64,000 nucleotides of DNA from positions 2,356,001 to 2,420,000 of the forward strand of contig NZ_CP050153.1 of the NCBI RefSeq assembly GCF_011617465.1. Reading direction: 5' to 3'. The translations under genes were made by a program, and so were the position numbers. Origin of the DNA: Brevibacterium pigmentatum. GTDB taxonomy: Bacteria > Actinomycetota > Actinomycetes > Actinomycetales > Brevibacteriaceae. Below, piece by piece: positions 26,682 through 35,983 of the stretch (positions are counted from its first letter, which is position 1; the number at the start of each line of letters is the position of its first letter). The notes beneath the pieces were generated by a model. The model saw only the letters and a program-made list of their open reading frames with translations. It made no database searches and was not told where the DNA came from.

Positions 26682-28325
26682 TCAGCCTCCGAGGTGGATC
26701 CCGTTGCCCGGCCCCAGAGGCAGGTCGAAGAGGAACCAGATGCCCAGCAGCACAGCCCAGGCCAGCCAGAACGGGATGACGAACGGGAACATCCGCGAGA
26801 TCACCGTACCCAGCCCGGCGTTCGGTTCATAGCGGCGAACGAGGCCGAGGAGGACGATCATGTACGGGTTGAGCGGGGTGATGACCTGAGTGGCCGAGTC
26901 ACCGACGCGGAACCCGGCCTGGATGAACGCCGGTTCGTAGCCGAGCAGGGAGAACAGCGGGACGAACACGGCGGCCATGAGCGTCCACATCGACGAGCCG
27001 GAGATGATGAACAGGTTGAGCACACTGGCCAGGAGCATGAAGCCGATGACCGCGGCGAACCCGGTCAGACCGATCGCTTCGAGCCCCGACGCTCCCGCGA
27101 CGGCGATCCACGAACCGATGCCGGTCCAGTTGAACAGGGCGATGAACTGGCCGAGGATGAACGCGAGGATGAGGAAGGACATCATGTCGATGATCGACTG
27201 GCTCATCATCCTCACCACGTCATTCATCGACCGCACGGTGCGTACGACGAAGCCGTAGACGACGCCCATGAGCATGAAGTAGGCGAAGACGATGAACACG
27301 ATCGACGACAGCAGCGGGGACTCCGGGAGGAAGCCGCCGTCCTCGTTCCGCCATGGTGAGTTCGGGATGAGTACTGAGAACAGGATCACCGCGGTCAGCA
27401 GCAGTGCCGCCACGAGCGACCAGATCAGTCCGCGCTTCTCCTCCGGCTCGAGTTCGGCCTTGATCTCGGTGGCATCGTCCTCGCCGGAATCATCTGACGT
27501 CGCCGAGGCGTCCCCGTAGGGGCTGTCGGGTGCTTGGTATTCGCGGGCCAGGCCGCTCCCTGAGGCGTTCGCGTATTCGCGGGGCACACCCTTGCGCACC
27601 ATATTCGGTTCGATGAGCCGGTCGATGATGAAGCCGGCGATGACGGCCAGCACGATCGACGAGGCGATGTTGAAATAGTAGTTCGAGACCGGGTTGACCG
27701 CGGTGTAGTCGGTGTTCGGCAGGGTCTCCATCACCGAGGTGGTGATCCCGGCGAACAGTGCGTCGAGGCTCGTGGGGACGATCGACGTCGAATAGCCGGC
27801 GCCGGTGGCGGCGAACCCGCCGATGAGGCCGGCCATCGGATGCCGTCCGGCCGCTTTGAACACAAGCGCGGCCAGAGGCGGAATGATGACGAAAGCCGAG
27901 TCGGCCATGATCGACCCGACCACTCCGACGAAGCCGACTGCGTAGGGCAGCAGCCATTTCGGACTCTTGCCGAAGGCGATCCGCACGGCCGCGGCGAGCA
28001 TCCCCGACTTCTCGGCCACACCGACGGCCAGCAGAATCGGCAGCACCGTGGCCAGGGGCGGGAATCCGATGTAGTTGTCGCCCATCGTCGTGGTCAGCCA
28101 CGACAGCCCCTCCCCCGTGAACAGTCCCTTGATCGCGATGGTCTCATCGCCGCCGGGGATGGCCACGGTGACATCGGCCATGGCCATGGCGGTGGACACG
28201 AGGCCGGTGATGATGAAGAGCCCGAGGAACAGCGTGAACGGTTCGGGCAGCTTGTTTCCGATGCGTTCGATCCAGTCCAGCGTGCGCTGGCCGAAACCGA
28301 CCTTCCCATCTGTCGTCGTTGACAT
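26682..28325 (-). CDS. abgT: AbgT-family transporter (p-aminobenzoyl-glutamate type)
   Basis: 547 residues with about a dozen membrane helices. Family landmarks: ERIGNKLPEPFTLFLGLFII at the start, the re-entrant regions FVGVVGSIMADSAFVIIPPL and GYSTSIVPTSLDALFAG, and ISGSSMWTLMAAVFVPLFS with FRVGDSATQVITPLNPYMIV. AbgT proteins import p-aminobenzoyl-glutamate, and some export sulfonamides by proton exchange. The acidic cytoplasmic loop at ~280-310 is long. It follows the M20 hydrolase gene by 50 nt on the same strand, so the pair resembles abgB-abgT and should recover PABA from folate breakdown products. Confidence 0.92.
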   Translation of the reverse strand: MSTTTDGKVGFGQRTLDWIERIGNKLPEPFTLFLGLFIITGLVSTAMAMADVTVAIPGGDETIAIKGLFTGEGLSWLTTTMGDNYIGFPPLATVLPILLAVGVAEKSGMLAAAVRIAFGKSPKWLLPYAVGFVGVVGSIMADSAFVIIPPLAALVFKAAGRHPMAGLIGGFAATGAGYSTSIVPTSLDALFAGITTSVMETLPNTDYTAVNPVSNYYFNIASSIVLAVIAGFIIDRLIEPNMVRKGVPREYANASGSGLAREYQAPDSPYGDASATSDDSGEDDATEIKAELEPEEKRGLIWSLVAALLLTAVILFSVLIPNSPWRNEDGGFLPESPLLSSIVFIVFAYFMLMGVVYGFVVRTVRSMNDVVRMMSQSIIDMMSFLILAFILGQFIALFNWTGIGSWIAVAGASGLEAIGLTGFAAVIGFMLLASVLNLFIISGSSMWTLMAAVFVPLFSLLGYEPAFIQAGFRVGDSATQVITPLNPYMIVLLGLVRRYEPNAGLGTVISRMFPFVIPFWLAWAVLLGIWFLFDLPLGPGNGIHLGG

Positions 28326-28375
28326 GAGCAGTCCTTCTTCTCGGAGGCGAGGGGCTGGGTGTGGAGGTGGCGATC

Positions 28376-29722
28376 TCAGTCGAAGAAGTGCTCGACGTCG
28401 ATCGCTCCCCCATCGCGGGCGAATTCGTCGGTCACCGCAGCGGCGAGGGCATCGTCGGCGAGGAAGTCCAAAGCCGTGCACGCGAGACCGTAGGCGCCGT
28501 CGAGTGCCGCGGATTCGGCGGCAGGGGTCTTCGCGGCTGCGGCGAATTCACGGGTGTGCAGGGCCACCTCGGCGTCGGCGGTCTTGATGAGCGGATGGAT
28601 GCCGGGAATCCGGTAGGAGACGTTGCCGAAGTCCGTGGACGCGGCAATCGATTCGTCGAGCACACCGGCGGGAAGCGGTTGGCGCCCGCGCGTCTGTTCG
28701 TGTTCGGCCCAACGAGCGGTCAACGTCGAATTCGTTCGCACGGGCAACGACGGCGGATGTTCGTCCCAGTCGACGGTGACGCCGGTGCCGGTCATGAGCG
28801 CGGCGCCCTTCGCCGCGTCCTCGACCCGGTCGGAGAGCTCTTTGAGCGTCTCGGGGAACTTCGAACGGACGTAGCACTGCACGGTGGCGGATTCGGTGAT
28901 GATCGACGGCCTCGTCCCGCCGTCGGTGATGACCGCGTGCAGACGGGAGATCGGCGGCATCTGCTGCCGCATCAGGCCGAGTCCCTGATAGAAGAGGCTC
29001 GCCGCGTCGAGGGCATTGCGCCCCATGAAAGGCTGCGCCGAGGCGTGGGCGGCGACCCCTGAATATGTGACCTTGAGCAGGCGGCGTCCCAACCACACCT
29101 GGTCGGCGCAGTCGTATCCGTAACCGTGGACCATGATGGCTGCGTCGACGCCGTCGAAGGCACCGGCCCGGGCCATGACCTCTTTGCCGGAGTGTCCCTC
29201 TTCCGCCGGGGTGCCCAGCAGCACGACGGTGCCCGGCACCGCTGCGGGGTCTTTCTCGTACAAGGCGTGAAGGGCGAGGAAGGCACCGACTCCGGCGGTG
29301 GCGATGATGTTGTGCCCGCACGCATGCCCGATCTCGGGCAGGGCATCGTATTCGGCGAGGATCGCGATCGTGCGTCCGTCTCCGGATCCCGTCGTCGCCC
29401 GCAACGTCGTCTTCACACCGTAGAGGCCGGTCTCGACGTCGACTCCGTGATTCTCCAGCACCGAGGCGATCGCGGCGACCGAATCGAACTCTTCGAACGC
29501 CGTCTCGGCGAGGTCATGGATGGTGTGGAGCAGGCCCGTAAGGTCGCCCTCCGCAGCGTCGAGGCCTGCGGCGATTCCGGACCGACTCGTCTCCGGGGCA
29601 CCGGTGAAGTCAGAGACCCACTCGGCGGCCTGCTCGGCCCGAGCCCGGGTCTGTCTGGCCATCTCGTCGAGGTAGCTGTCGTCCGGTGCGGTCGAGTGGC
29701 CGAGGTCACGGATTTCGCTCAT
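28376..29722 (-). CDS. M20 amidohydrolase, AbgB-like (p-aminobenzoyl-glutamate hydrolase type)
   Basis: 448 residues of the M20D metallopeptidase family. Metal-binding and catalytic features: ILAEYDALPEIGHACGHNII, GTPAEEGHSGK, AHASAQPFMGRNALDAASL (dimerisation domain) and ASTDFGNVSYRIPGIHPLIK near the end. Homologues cleave N-acyl or N-aroyl amino acids. Adjacency to abgT favours p-aminobenzoyl-glutamate, but no separate abgA gene is present, so it may act as a homodimer or on another amide. TATGCT (minus strand) 8 nt before the ATG suggests a near-leaderless promoter. Confidence 0.88.
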   Translation of the reverse strand: MSEIRDLGHSTAPDDSYLDEMARQTRARAEQAAEWVSDFTGAPETSRSGIAAGLDAAEGDLTGLLHTIHDLAETAFEEFDSVAAIASVLENHGVDVETGLYGVKTTLRATTGSGDGRTIAILAEYDALPEIGHACGHNIIATAGVGAFLALHALYEKDPAAVPGTVVLLGTPAEEGHSGKEVMARAGAFDGVDAAIMVHGYGYDCADQVWLGRRLLKVTYSGVAAHASAQPFMGRNALDAASLFYQGLGLMRQQMPPISRLHAVITDGGTRPSIITESATVQCYVRSKFPETLKELSDRVEDAAKGAALMTGTGVTVDWDEHPPSLPVRTNSTLTARWAEHEQTRGRQPLPAGVLDESIAASTDFGNVSYRIPGIHPLIKTADAEVALHTREFAAAAKTPAAESAALDGAYGLACTALDFLADDALAAAVTDEFARDGGAIDVEHFFD

Positions 29723-29768
29723 GGGTCACAAGCATAGGTGCCCCGCCGATCTGACACGCCCGGAACGG

Positions 29769-30605
29769 TCAGACTTCGACGAGGCGGATGGCCAGAGAGT
29801 CGATCTTCGCGACGAGTTCCTCATCACCGGCCACGGCTTCCTGGAACCGGCGCACTTCAGCTGGGGCGACCTCGGACTCGACGCCGAGGGTGATGCCGAG
29901 CTCCGGCCCACCGAGGTGGACGCTGTTGCTGCCGGGGCTCACACCGATCCGAGCCAACCAGGGGAAGGACTCGGCGATGGCACGCAGACGTTGAGCCACC
30001 TCGGCGTCGGCCCAGGACGGAGTCCAGGGCTGGGACTGCACGAAAGCGAACATGGCCGGGCGGCGCAGCAGGAACGAGGGTTCGGCACCTGGATCGAGGA
30101 CGACGAGCTGCGACTCGGCTTCGATCGCCCCGAGGACGAGCCGTTCGGATTCGATCGGCACTGGCCGGGCATCGGAATGCCATGCGGTCAGCGGTGGGAT
30201 TCCGGAGAATCCCGGGGTGCACTCGCGCCCGTCCTCGGCCTGCAGGCGCACCATCGCCATCTCCGAGGAGTTGTCGGCCATCAGCCCGTTCTCCCCGACC
30301 TCCTGGTCGACGACCATGGGCACGATCGGAGCATACAGCCTGGCCCCGGACAGAGCCTTCACCACCTGCTGGTGTGCGGCCGGATCCAGAGGCGACCCAG
30401 CGACCTGGGTCATGGCCTCGAGCAGTGCCGCATCCGCAAGCCCAGTGTCGCCGGAGAACGGGTTGGGTTTGAGATCCCGGCCCTCCCACGCCTGTCCGGC
30501 GGAATCCGTCGGAGCGTCGGCATCGCCTGCCTGGACGGCAGGCGAAGTGGATCGGGCTTCGTCCAGCTCGTCCGGCTGGTGCGGTTCGTGCGAGTGCGTG
30601 TTCAC
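29769..30605 (-). CDS. SseB-family protein
   Basis: 278 residues beginning at GTG 30605 (MNTHSHEPHQPDELDE), 4 nt after the priA stop. The acidic, Pro-rich first ~55 residues precede an SseB-like core (GARLYAPIVPMVVDQE, SSEMAMVRLQAEDGRECTPG, FSGIPPLTAWHSDARPVPIE) and a C-terminal segment (WLARIGVSPGSNSVHLGGPE). Biochemical role is unknown. Its place after priA in the histidine cluster is a conserved Micrococcales arrangement. Longer in-frame starts run into priA and are rejected. Confidence 0.88.
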   Translation of the reverse strand: MNTHSHEPHQPDELDEARSTSPAVQAGDADAPTDSAGQAWEGRDLKPNPFSGDTGLADAALLEAMTQVAGSPLDPAAHQQVVKALSGARLYAPIVPMVVDQEVGENGLMADNSSEMAMVRLQAEDGRECTPGFSGIPPLTAWHSDARPVPIESERLVLGAIEAESQLVVLDPGAEPSFLLRRPAMFAFVQSQPWTPSWADAEVAQRLRAIAESFPWLARIGVSPGSNSVHLGGPELGITLGVESEVAPAEVRRFQEAVAGDEELVAKIDSLAIRLVEV

Positions 30606-30609
30606 AAGC

Positions 30610-31347
30610 TCACCGTCCTGCGACGTCGAGGGCTTCTTCCAGAGTGAACTTGCCGGCGTAGAGGGCCTTGCCCACGATCGCGGAGTCGACGCCGAAGGGC
30701 ACGAGCTCGCGGAGGGCACGCAGGTCGTCGAGGCTCGAGACTCCGCCGGAGGCGACGATCGGTGAGTCGGTCTTCTGCGCGAGGTCCTTGAGCAGTTCGA
30801 CGTTGGGTCCCTGCAGGGTGCCGTCCTTGCGCACGTCGGTGACGACGTAGCGGGAGCAGCCGGCTGCTTCGAGGGTGGCGAGGACTTCGTAGAGGTCGCC
30901 GCCGTCCTTCGTCCAGCCGCGGGCGGCCAGGGTGGTTCCGCGCACGTCGAGTCCGATGGCGACCTGGTCGCCGAAGCGCGAGATCATCTCTCCGGTCCAT
31001 TCGGGGTTCTCGAGTGCCGCGGTGCCGATGTTGACGCGCTCGGCTCCGGTGTCGAGTGCGCGTTCGAGGCTTTCGGTGTCACGGATTCCGCCGGAGAGTT
31101 CGACCTTGATCCCCACGGCCTTGACGACCTGGTTGAGCAGGTCGGAGTTCGATCCGCGTCCGAAGGCGGCGTCGAGGTCGACGAGGTGGATCCATTCGGC
31201 GCCGCGGTTCTCGAAGTCCTGGGCGGCATCGATGGGTGAGCCGTAGTCGGTTTCGGTTCCGGCTTCGCCCTGGACGAGGCGGACGGCCTTGCCGTCGGCG
31301 ACGTCGACGGCGGGGAGGAGGACCAGCTTGTTCGAACTGTCTGTCAT
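30610..31347 (-). CDS. priA: Phosphoribosyl isomerase A (HisA/TrpF bifunctional)
   Basis: 245-residue TIM barrel. It isomerises ProFAR in histidine synthesis and, in actinobacteria lacking TrpF, also phosphoribosyl anthranilate in tryptophan synthesis. Catalytic Asp residues appear in [15 protein letters not shown] and [15 protein letters not shown]; phosphate-binding loops in [13 protein letters not shown] and [16 protein letters not shown] 31347 is preceded by AAAGGTC. The bifunctional name follows the actinobacterial rule and is not shown by sequence alone. It follows hisH by 59 nt. Confidence 0.95.
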   Translation of the reverse strand: MTDSSNKLVLLPAVDVADGKAVRLVQGEAGTETDYGSPIDAAQDFENRGAEWIHLVDLDAAFGRGSNSDLLNQVVKAVGIKVELSGGIRDTESLERALDTGAERVNIGTAALENPEWTGEMISRFGDQVAIGLDVRGTTLAARGWTKDGGDLYEVLATLEAAGCSRYVVTDVRKDGTLQGPNVELLKDLAQKTDSPIVASGGVSSLDDLRALRELVPFGVDSAIVGKALYAGKFTLEEALDVAGR

Positions 31348-31406
31348 TGTGACCTTTCTGCCTGGGTGCCACGGGGTTTGCGGGCAACCATAGTCGGTGT
31401 GCTCGG

Positions 31407-32081
31407 TCAGGAGCTGAGTGCGTCGGTGGGGTTGGTTCCGGAGCTGCCGGAACCGCTGCCCGGGCTGCTGTCGGCGGCGAACGAGGCGAGCCAGTTGCGC
31501 AGCAGCCTCGCACCCGCCTCGGCGGACTTCTCGGGGTGGAACTGTGCGGCCCAGGTGGTGCCGTCTTCGACGGCGGCGATGAAATCGCTGCCGTGGCGGG
31601 CGGTCGTCACCACCGTGTTCGGCGGCGGTTCGGCAGCGGCATAGGAGTGGACGAAGTAGAAACGTTCGTCCCCGATGCCGTCGAACATGGCCGAGTCTGC
31701 AGGTGCATCGACCTTCGACCAACCCATGTGCGGGATGACCGGGGCGTCGAGTCCGATGACGGTGCCGGGCCACAGGCCGATGCCGTCGGTCTTGACTCCG
31801 TGCTCCTCGCCGCGGGCGAAGAACACCTGCAGGCCGACGCATATGCCGAGCAGCGGTCGGCCCTGTTCGTGTCGGGCACGGATGAGTTCGACTCCCCCGA
31901 CGTTCTCCAGTCCGGCCATCACGGCCGAGAACGCACCGACGCCGGGGACCAGCAGTCCGTCGGAGTCGTTGATGACATCGTGGTCGGCCGTGAGCGTGAC
32001 TTCGGCACCGGCTGCGGCGACAGCACGCACGGCGGAGCGTACATTGCCGGCACCGTAGTCGAGGACGGCGACCGTCGTCAT
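31407..32081 (-). CDS. hisH: Imidazole glycerol phosphate synthase, glutaminase subunit
   Basis: 224 residues of the class I glutamine amidotransferase fold: [18 protein letters not shown], nucleophile in [19 protein letters not shown] and [17 protein letters not shown] (His-Glu of the triad). It feeds ammonia to HisF, whose gene is not in the window. The start overlaps the upstream membrane-protein stop (ATGA). A Ser/Gly/Thr-rich tail of about 20 residues after the normal end is unusual for HisH. Confidence 0.96.
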   Translation of the reverse strand: MTTVAVLDYGAGNVRSAVRAVAAAGAEVTLTADHDVINDSDGLLVPGVGAFSAVMAGLENVGGVELIRARHEQGRPLLGICVGLQVFFARGEEHGVKTDGIGLWPGTVIGLDAPVIPHMGWSKVDAPADSAMFDGIGDERFYFVHSYAAAEPPPNTVVTTARHGSDFIAAVEDGTTWAAQFHPEKSAEAGARLLRNWLASFAADSSPGSGSGSSGTNPTDALSS

Positions 32082-32680
32082 TTTTTCGCTCCCTTGCTCA
32101 GCACCGACCAGATCCTCCACAGAGAGAATCCGAGGACGATGACGCCGAGCGCGGCGACGACCCAGGCGACGGTGTTCCCGCCCAGGGCCAGGGCAATGCC
32201 GAATGCGGTGACGAGTCCGGCGAGGACGGCGGCGATGATCCACAGCAGTGCCGTCCGCGCCATGGCGGCGCGGCCCGGGCTCATCGTGGCGGCGCTGGCC
32301 TGCAGCTTCGTCATCGAGTCGGTTCTGATGCTGCCTTCGACGTCGTCCGCGGAAACGGTTTCCAGCAGCAGTCCTTCGAGCACATCCGGCAGGTTCTTCA
32401 ACGCCAGTCCGGCCGGCACATCGGCTTCGCGACTGCCGTGGCGGTAATGGCCGGCGTCGATCTGCTCTTCGCTGCGCACGAGGAGGAGGACCTCGTGTTT
32501 GCCGGCGAGCTTCGAGATCGCTGCGGCCGCCTCGTTGCCGGCTTTGACATCGGTGTCGGCGAGGACGATTCCGCTGAATTCGCCGATCGGCACGATGGTG
32601 CCGGAGATGTTCGACAGCACGCAGGCGGCGGCCAACTGCTGGGCGACCCCGAACGGGGTCACGATGACGGTCGTGCTCAC
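32078..32680 (-). CDS. Unknown two-helix membrane protein inside the his operon
   Basis: 200 residues. The first ~130 are soluble ([40 protein letters not shown]). Two C-terminal membrane helices follow ([40 protein letters not shown]) and a short basic end. No known family recognised. It overlaps both neighbours by 4 nt (GTGA with hisB, ATGA with hisH), so its translation is coupled to histidine enzymes. Comparable hypothetical membrane proteins occur between hisB and hisH in other Micrococcales as far as I recall. Confidence 0.8.
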   Translation of the reverse strand: MSTTVIVTPFGVAQQLAAACVLSNISGTIVPIGEFSGIVLADTDVKAGNEAAAAISKLAGKHEVLLLVRSEEQIDAGHYRHGSREADVPAGLALKNLPDVLEGLLLETVSADDVEGSIRTDSMTKLQASAATMSPGRAAMARTALLWIIAAVLAGLVTAFGIALALGGNTVAWVVAALGVIVLGFSLWRIWSVLSKGAKK

Positions 32681-33273
32681 AGGACTCCCTTGGTGCTGGG
32701 AACGGAGTTGCTTCGCGGATCGGTCTCGACGGCCTCGCGCAGGGCGCGGGCGAAGGCCTTGAACTCGGCTTCGACGATGTGGTGCGGGTCGCGGCCGCGC
32801 ACCAGGTCGAGGTGGACGGTCAGTCCTGCGTTGAAGGCGATGGATTCCAGCGAGTGGGAAGTCATCGACCCCGTGAAGTGGCCGCCGATGAGGTGGTACT
32901 GCTGGCCTTCGGGTTCGCCTTCGTGGACGAAGTAGGGACGGCCGGAGACGTCGACGACGCACTGTGCCAGTGCTTCGTCCAGCGGCACGGCGGCGAAGCC
33001 GTAGCGGCGGATGCCGACCTTGTCGCCGAGTGCTTCGCGCAGGGTCTGGCCGAGCACGATGGAGGTGTCTTCGACGGTGTGGTGGACGTCGATGTGGGTG
33101 TCGCCGGTGGCGGTGATGTCGAGGTCGATCATCGAGTGCTTCGACAGGGCGGTGAGCATATGGTCGAAGAACGGCACGCTCGTCGAGATGTTCGAGGTGC
33201 CGGTGCCGTCAAGGTTGACGGACACGGACACCGTGGACTCGGACGTGGTGCGCGAGTTCTGGGCCTGCCTCAT
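32677..33273 (-). CDS. hisB: Imidazoleglycerol-phosphate dehydratase
   Basis: 198 residues. It dehydrates imidazole glycerol phosphate to imidazole acetol phosphate using manganese. Metal motifs are intact: [48 protein letters not shown] and [17 protein letters not shown]. Monofunctional (no phosphatase domain), as in actinobacteria. It overlaps hisC by 4 nt and the downstream membrane protein by 4 nt. Confidence 0.97.
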   Translation of the reverse strand: MRQAQNSRTTSESTVSVSVNLDGTGTSNISTSVPFFDHMLTALSKHSMIDLDITATGDTHIDVHHTVEDTSIVLGQTLREALGDKVGIRRYGFAAVPLDEALAQCVVDVSGRPYFVHEGEPEGQQYHLIGGHFTGSMTSHSLESIAFNAGLTVHLDLVRGRDPHHIVEAEFKAFARALREAVETDPRSNSVPSTKGVL

Positions 33274-34451
33274 GGAGTGCCTTTCGTCGGGGCGGCTGAT
33301 GACGGGGTCTGCGGGCGGTCCGCGAGGATGTCCGGGGATTCGGCGAGGATCTCGTCGATGGCGTTGAGGAACGCTTCGGTCTCCTCCTCGGTGCCGGCGT
33401 TGACACGAGCGTGGCCGGTGATGCCGATATCGCGGATGAGGACTCCGCGGTCGAGCAGCTTCTGCCACAGGTCGGCCGGTGAGGAGATGTTGCCGAAGAG
33501 GACGAAGTTCGAATCGCTGTCGTGGACGGTGAAGCCCGCCTCGGCGAGGTGGCTCGCCATCCGGTTGCGCGAGTCGATGAGTCGGTCGACGTTGCCCAGC
33601 AGCAGCTCCGCGTGTTCGAGTGCCGTGCAGGCCAGCACCTGAGTGATCTCGGACAGGTGGTACGGCAGGCGGACGAGCCGGAGCACGTCGATGAGTTCGG
33701 GGGCGGCGATGGCGTAGCCCAGACGCAGTCCGGCACAGGCGAAAGCCTTGCTCATAGTGCGGGAGACGACGAGGCGGGGTCGGCCTTCCAGCAGGGTCAT
33801 GGCCGAGGACTTGGCGGGGCGGGCGAATTCCGCGTACGCCTCGTCGACGATGACTATCCCTGCGCAGTTGTCGTAGGCGGCTTCGATGACGTCGAGGTCG
33901 ATCGAGGTGCCGGTCGGGTTGTTCGGGGTGCAGAGGAAGACGATGTCCGGATTCGCTTGGGCCACCTCGGCGGCGACAGTGTCCGCGTCGAGGGTGAAGT
34001 CGTCCTTGCGTTCGACGTGCTGCCATTCGGCACCGGTGCCCGTGGTGATGAGCGGGTGCATCGAATAGGAGGGGGTGAAGCCTAAGACGGTACGACCCGG
34101 TCCTCCGAAGGCCTGGACGATGTGGCTGAGCACTTCGTTCGAACCGTTGGCGGCCCAGATCATGGAAGGATCGAGGTCGACTGTGTCTCCGGCGCGTTCG
34201 TTCACACCGTTCAAATAGGTGACGAGGTGTTCGCGCAGTGCGGTGAATTCGCGATCGGGATATCGGTTGAGTCCGGCGAAGTGATCGTCGACGGCTGCGC
34301 GCATGCTGTCGACGACAACGTCCGGAAGCGGATAGGCGTTCTCGTTGACGTTGAGCTGGACCGGCACATTGAGGTGCGGAGCCCCGTACGGCTTGAGGCC
34401 GACGAGGTCAGAACGCACTGGCAGAGATTCGATGTTTCCCACGGCAGTCAT
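33270..34451 (-). CDS. hisC: Histidinol-phosphate aminotransferase
   Basis: Up to 393 residues of the fold I PLP family: [47 protein letters not shown] and [20 protein letters not shown] with the PLP lysine. It converts imidazole acetol phosphate to histidinol phosphate. The ATG at 34451 lies inside TAGAAT; the GTG three codons later (34442) is 7 nt past this -10 box and has no ribosome site, so a leaderless start at GTG is attractive. First gene of the coupled block hisC-hisB-membrane protein-hisH, then priA. hisD is not here. Confidence 0.95.
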   Translation of the reverse strand: MTAVGNIESLPVRSDLVGLKPYGAPHLNVPVQLNVNENAYPLPDVVVDSMRAAVDDHFAGLNRYPDREFTALREHLVTYLNGVNERAGDTVDLDPSMIWAANGSNEVLSHIVQAFGGPGRTVLGFTPSYSMHPLITTGTGAEWQHVERKDDFTLDADTVAAEVAQANPDIVFLCTPNNPTGTSIDLDVIEAAYDNCAGIVIVDEAYAEFARPAKSSAMTLLEGRPRLVVSRTMSKAFACAGLRLGYAIAAPELIDVLRLVRLPYHLSEITQVLACTALEHAELLLGNVDRLIDSRNRMASHLAEAGFTVHDSDSNFVLFGNISSPADLWQKLLDRGVLIRDIGITGHARVNAGTEEETEAFLNAIDEILAESPDILADRPQTPSSAAPTKGTP

Positions 34452-34465
34452 TCTACCGAGAGGCC

Positions 34466-34485
34466 CCCGCCGCCCGGGCGGCGGG
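34466..34485 (-). terminator. 20-nt perfect palindrome after the LysM gene
   Basis: CCCGCCGCCC joined to GGGCGGCGGG, between the LysM gene stop (34529) and the hisC start. Likely terminator. Confidence 0.55.
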
Positions 34486-34528
34486 TCGGGCCACGGGATT
34501 CACCGAGGCGGCCGGATCCGACCGTGTC

Positions 34529-34867
34529 TCAGTGGACCGGAACGTCGAGGGTCTGGCCGGGGTGGACCGTCGGGGTGTCCAGGTGGTTGATCTCGACGAT
34601 ATCGGCGACGACATCGCGGGTGTCGCGGTCGATGCCGAGATTCGAAGCCACGGTCCACAGCGATTCGCCTTCGCCGACGACGACTGCCTCGGCGTCGATG
34701 CCGATGCTCTCCGTCTCCGGTTCGGCGACAGCAGCGGCCGAGAACGACTGGGTGGCGAGGAGGACTGCTCCGCCGATGACGACGAGAGCGACGAGCAGGG
34801 TCCGGAGAAGGCGCACAGCCTGGCGTCCACGAGGGGTCAGGTGCAGCTCGGTGTTCTGTGCAGACAT
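34529..34867 (-). CDS. LysM peptidoglycan-binding domain protein
   Basis: 112 residues. A basic N-terminus, one membrane helix (LLVALVVIGGAVLLATQSFS), then a single LysM domain (VVVGEGESLWTVASNLGI, ADIVEINHLDTPTVHPGQTL, DVPV). It is probably anchored outside and bound to cell wall. GAAAGAGG precedes the ATG. Divergent from lexA; this LysM-lexA pair is widespread in actinobacteria and resembles the cell-division inhibitors (such as SulA-functional analogues ChiZ/DivS) that share the SOS promoter region. Such a role is an inference. Confidence 0.88.
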   Translation of the reverse strand: MSAQNTELHLTPRGRQAVRLLRTLLVALVVIGGAVLLATQSFSAAAVAEPETESIGIDAEAVVVGEGESLWTVASNLGIDRDTRDVVADIVEINHLDTPTVHPGQTLDVPVH

Positions 34868-34908
34868 CGCATTACCTCTTTCATTCGTACGATTCCACCA
34901 GTAATCGG

Positions 34909-34924
34909 TAGAACGTCTGTTCTA
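34909..34924. promoter_or_regulatory. SOS box (LexA operator) between the LysM gene and lexA
   Basis: TAGAAC and GTTCTA flank GTCT, a perfect palindrome matching the actinobacterial/Gram-positive GAAC-N4-GTTC pattern. It sits 43 nt before the LysM gene and about 180 nt before lexA, so it may control both. Confidence 0.75.
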
Positions 34925-35101
34925 TTCAACATGCCAATCGAACAAATGTCCAGTCCAACTCGAACATCTATGCGACAATGAGAGGGAACCAGCGTTGTTG
35001 ATTGATCTGTCAGAACCATCTCAGTCGGCACTGACACGAGAATTTCCGAAGCGGAGATCACGGCGTTCAGCGGCAGGGAATAGAACGAAGGGGAACGAGC
35101 A

Positions 35102-35857
35102 ATGGTTCAGAACAAGCGAGGCAGAGGCAGGCCTCGCAACGAAGATGTTGCCAGTGAGATCGCTGCCGCTCGCAGCGATGACGATGTGGTCCAGATCCCT
35201 GAGGGATCGTCCGGTGAGGGCGATTTCCGCCTCACTCCCCGTCAGCGCCTCGTGCTCGAGACCATCGAACGTGCCGTCGTTGCCAACGGCTACCCGCCGA
35301 GCATGCGCGAGATCGGCAAGGCCGCAGGACTGGCTTCCCTCTCGAGCGTCGCCCATCAGCTCTCCCAGCTCGAACGCCTCGGCTATGTCCGTCGCGATCC
35401 GAAGCGTCCGCGTGCCATCGAAGTGGTCAATCCGTTCGAAGAGGAAGAGGCGGAGCGCGCGAAGTACGAGGAGCTGGCCAACAACACCGTTCAGGTGCCG
35501 GTCGTCGGACGCATCGCCGCCGGTGGCCCGATACTTGCCGAACAGGAAGTCGACGATGTCTTCTCCCTGCCGACGCAGGTCGTCGGCTCTGGTGAGATGT
35601 TCCTGCTCAAGGTCGTCGGCGATTCGATGATCGAAGCCGCCATCTGCCACGACGACTGGGTGGTCGTGCGCAAGCAGCACACCGCTGACAACGGTCAGAT
35701 CGTCGCCGCCCTCCTCGACGGCGAGGCCACGGTGAAGACGCTCAAGCGCAAGGCGGGTCAGCAGTGGCTGATGCCGCAGAACGAGAACTACGAGCCCATC
35801 GACGGCACCTACGCGCAGATCATGGGTCTCGTCGTCGCCGTCATCCGCCGCCTCTGA
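35102..35857 (+). CDS. lexA: LexA repressor
   Basis: 251 residues. Winged-helix DNA-binding domain at ~45-110 ([40 protein letters not shown]). The self-cleavage site is Ala-Gly within [17 protein letters not shown], the catalytic Ser in [11 protein letters not shown] and the Lys in [10 protein letters not shown]. The first ~40 residues are a basic then acidic extension seen in actinobacterial LexA. It represses the SOS regulon and is inactivated by RecA filaments. Upstream lie one perfect operator and two weaker GAAC half-sites. Confidence 0.97.
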   Translation: MVQNKRGRGRPRNEDVASEIAAARSDDDVVQIPEGSSGEGDFRLTPRQRLVLETIERAVVANGYPPSMREIGKAAGLASLSSVAHQLSQLERLGYVRRDPKRPRAIEVVNPFEEEEAERAKYEELANNTVQVPVVGRIAAGGPILAEQEVDDVFSLPTQVVGSGEMFLLKVVGDSMIEAAICHDDWVVVRKQHTADNGQIVAALLDGEATVKTLKRKAGQQWLMPQNENYEPIDGTYAQIMGLVVAVIRRL

Positions 35858-35897
35858 TCAGAATCCCGCGTACGACGAAGGTCTGAGCCGTGAGAAG

Positions 35898-35941
35898 TGG
35901 CGAAAGGTCTGAAATCTCGAAGGATTCCAGACCTTTCGCCA
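35898..35941. terminator. Bidirectional terminator between lexA and dinG
   Basis: Fourteen-nt perfect arms (TGGCGAAAGGTCTG and CAGACCTTTCGCCA) with a further AATC/GATT pairing inside the loop, between convergent stops. Confidence 0.8.
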
Positions 35942-35983
35942 CATTCAATGGCAGGAATGCCGGCTACAGCGGCACGGCGCGGC

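Noticed and set aside
34938..34985. Two further GAAC half-sites before lexA as extra SOS boxes
   Set aside because: The second half-sites (GTCCAG, ATGCGA) depart too far from GTTCNA; mentioned only as weak half-sites.
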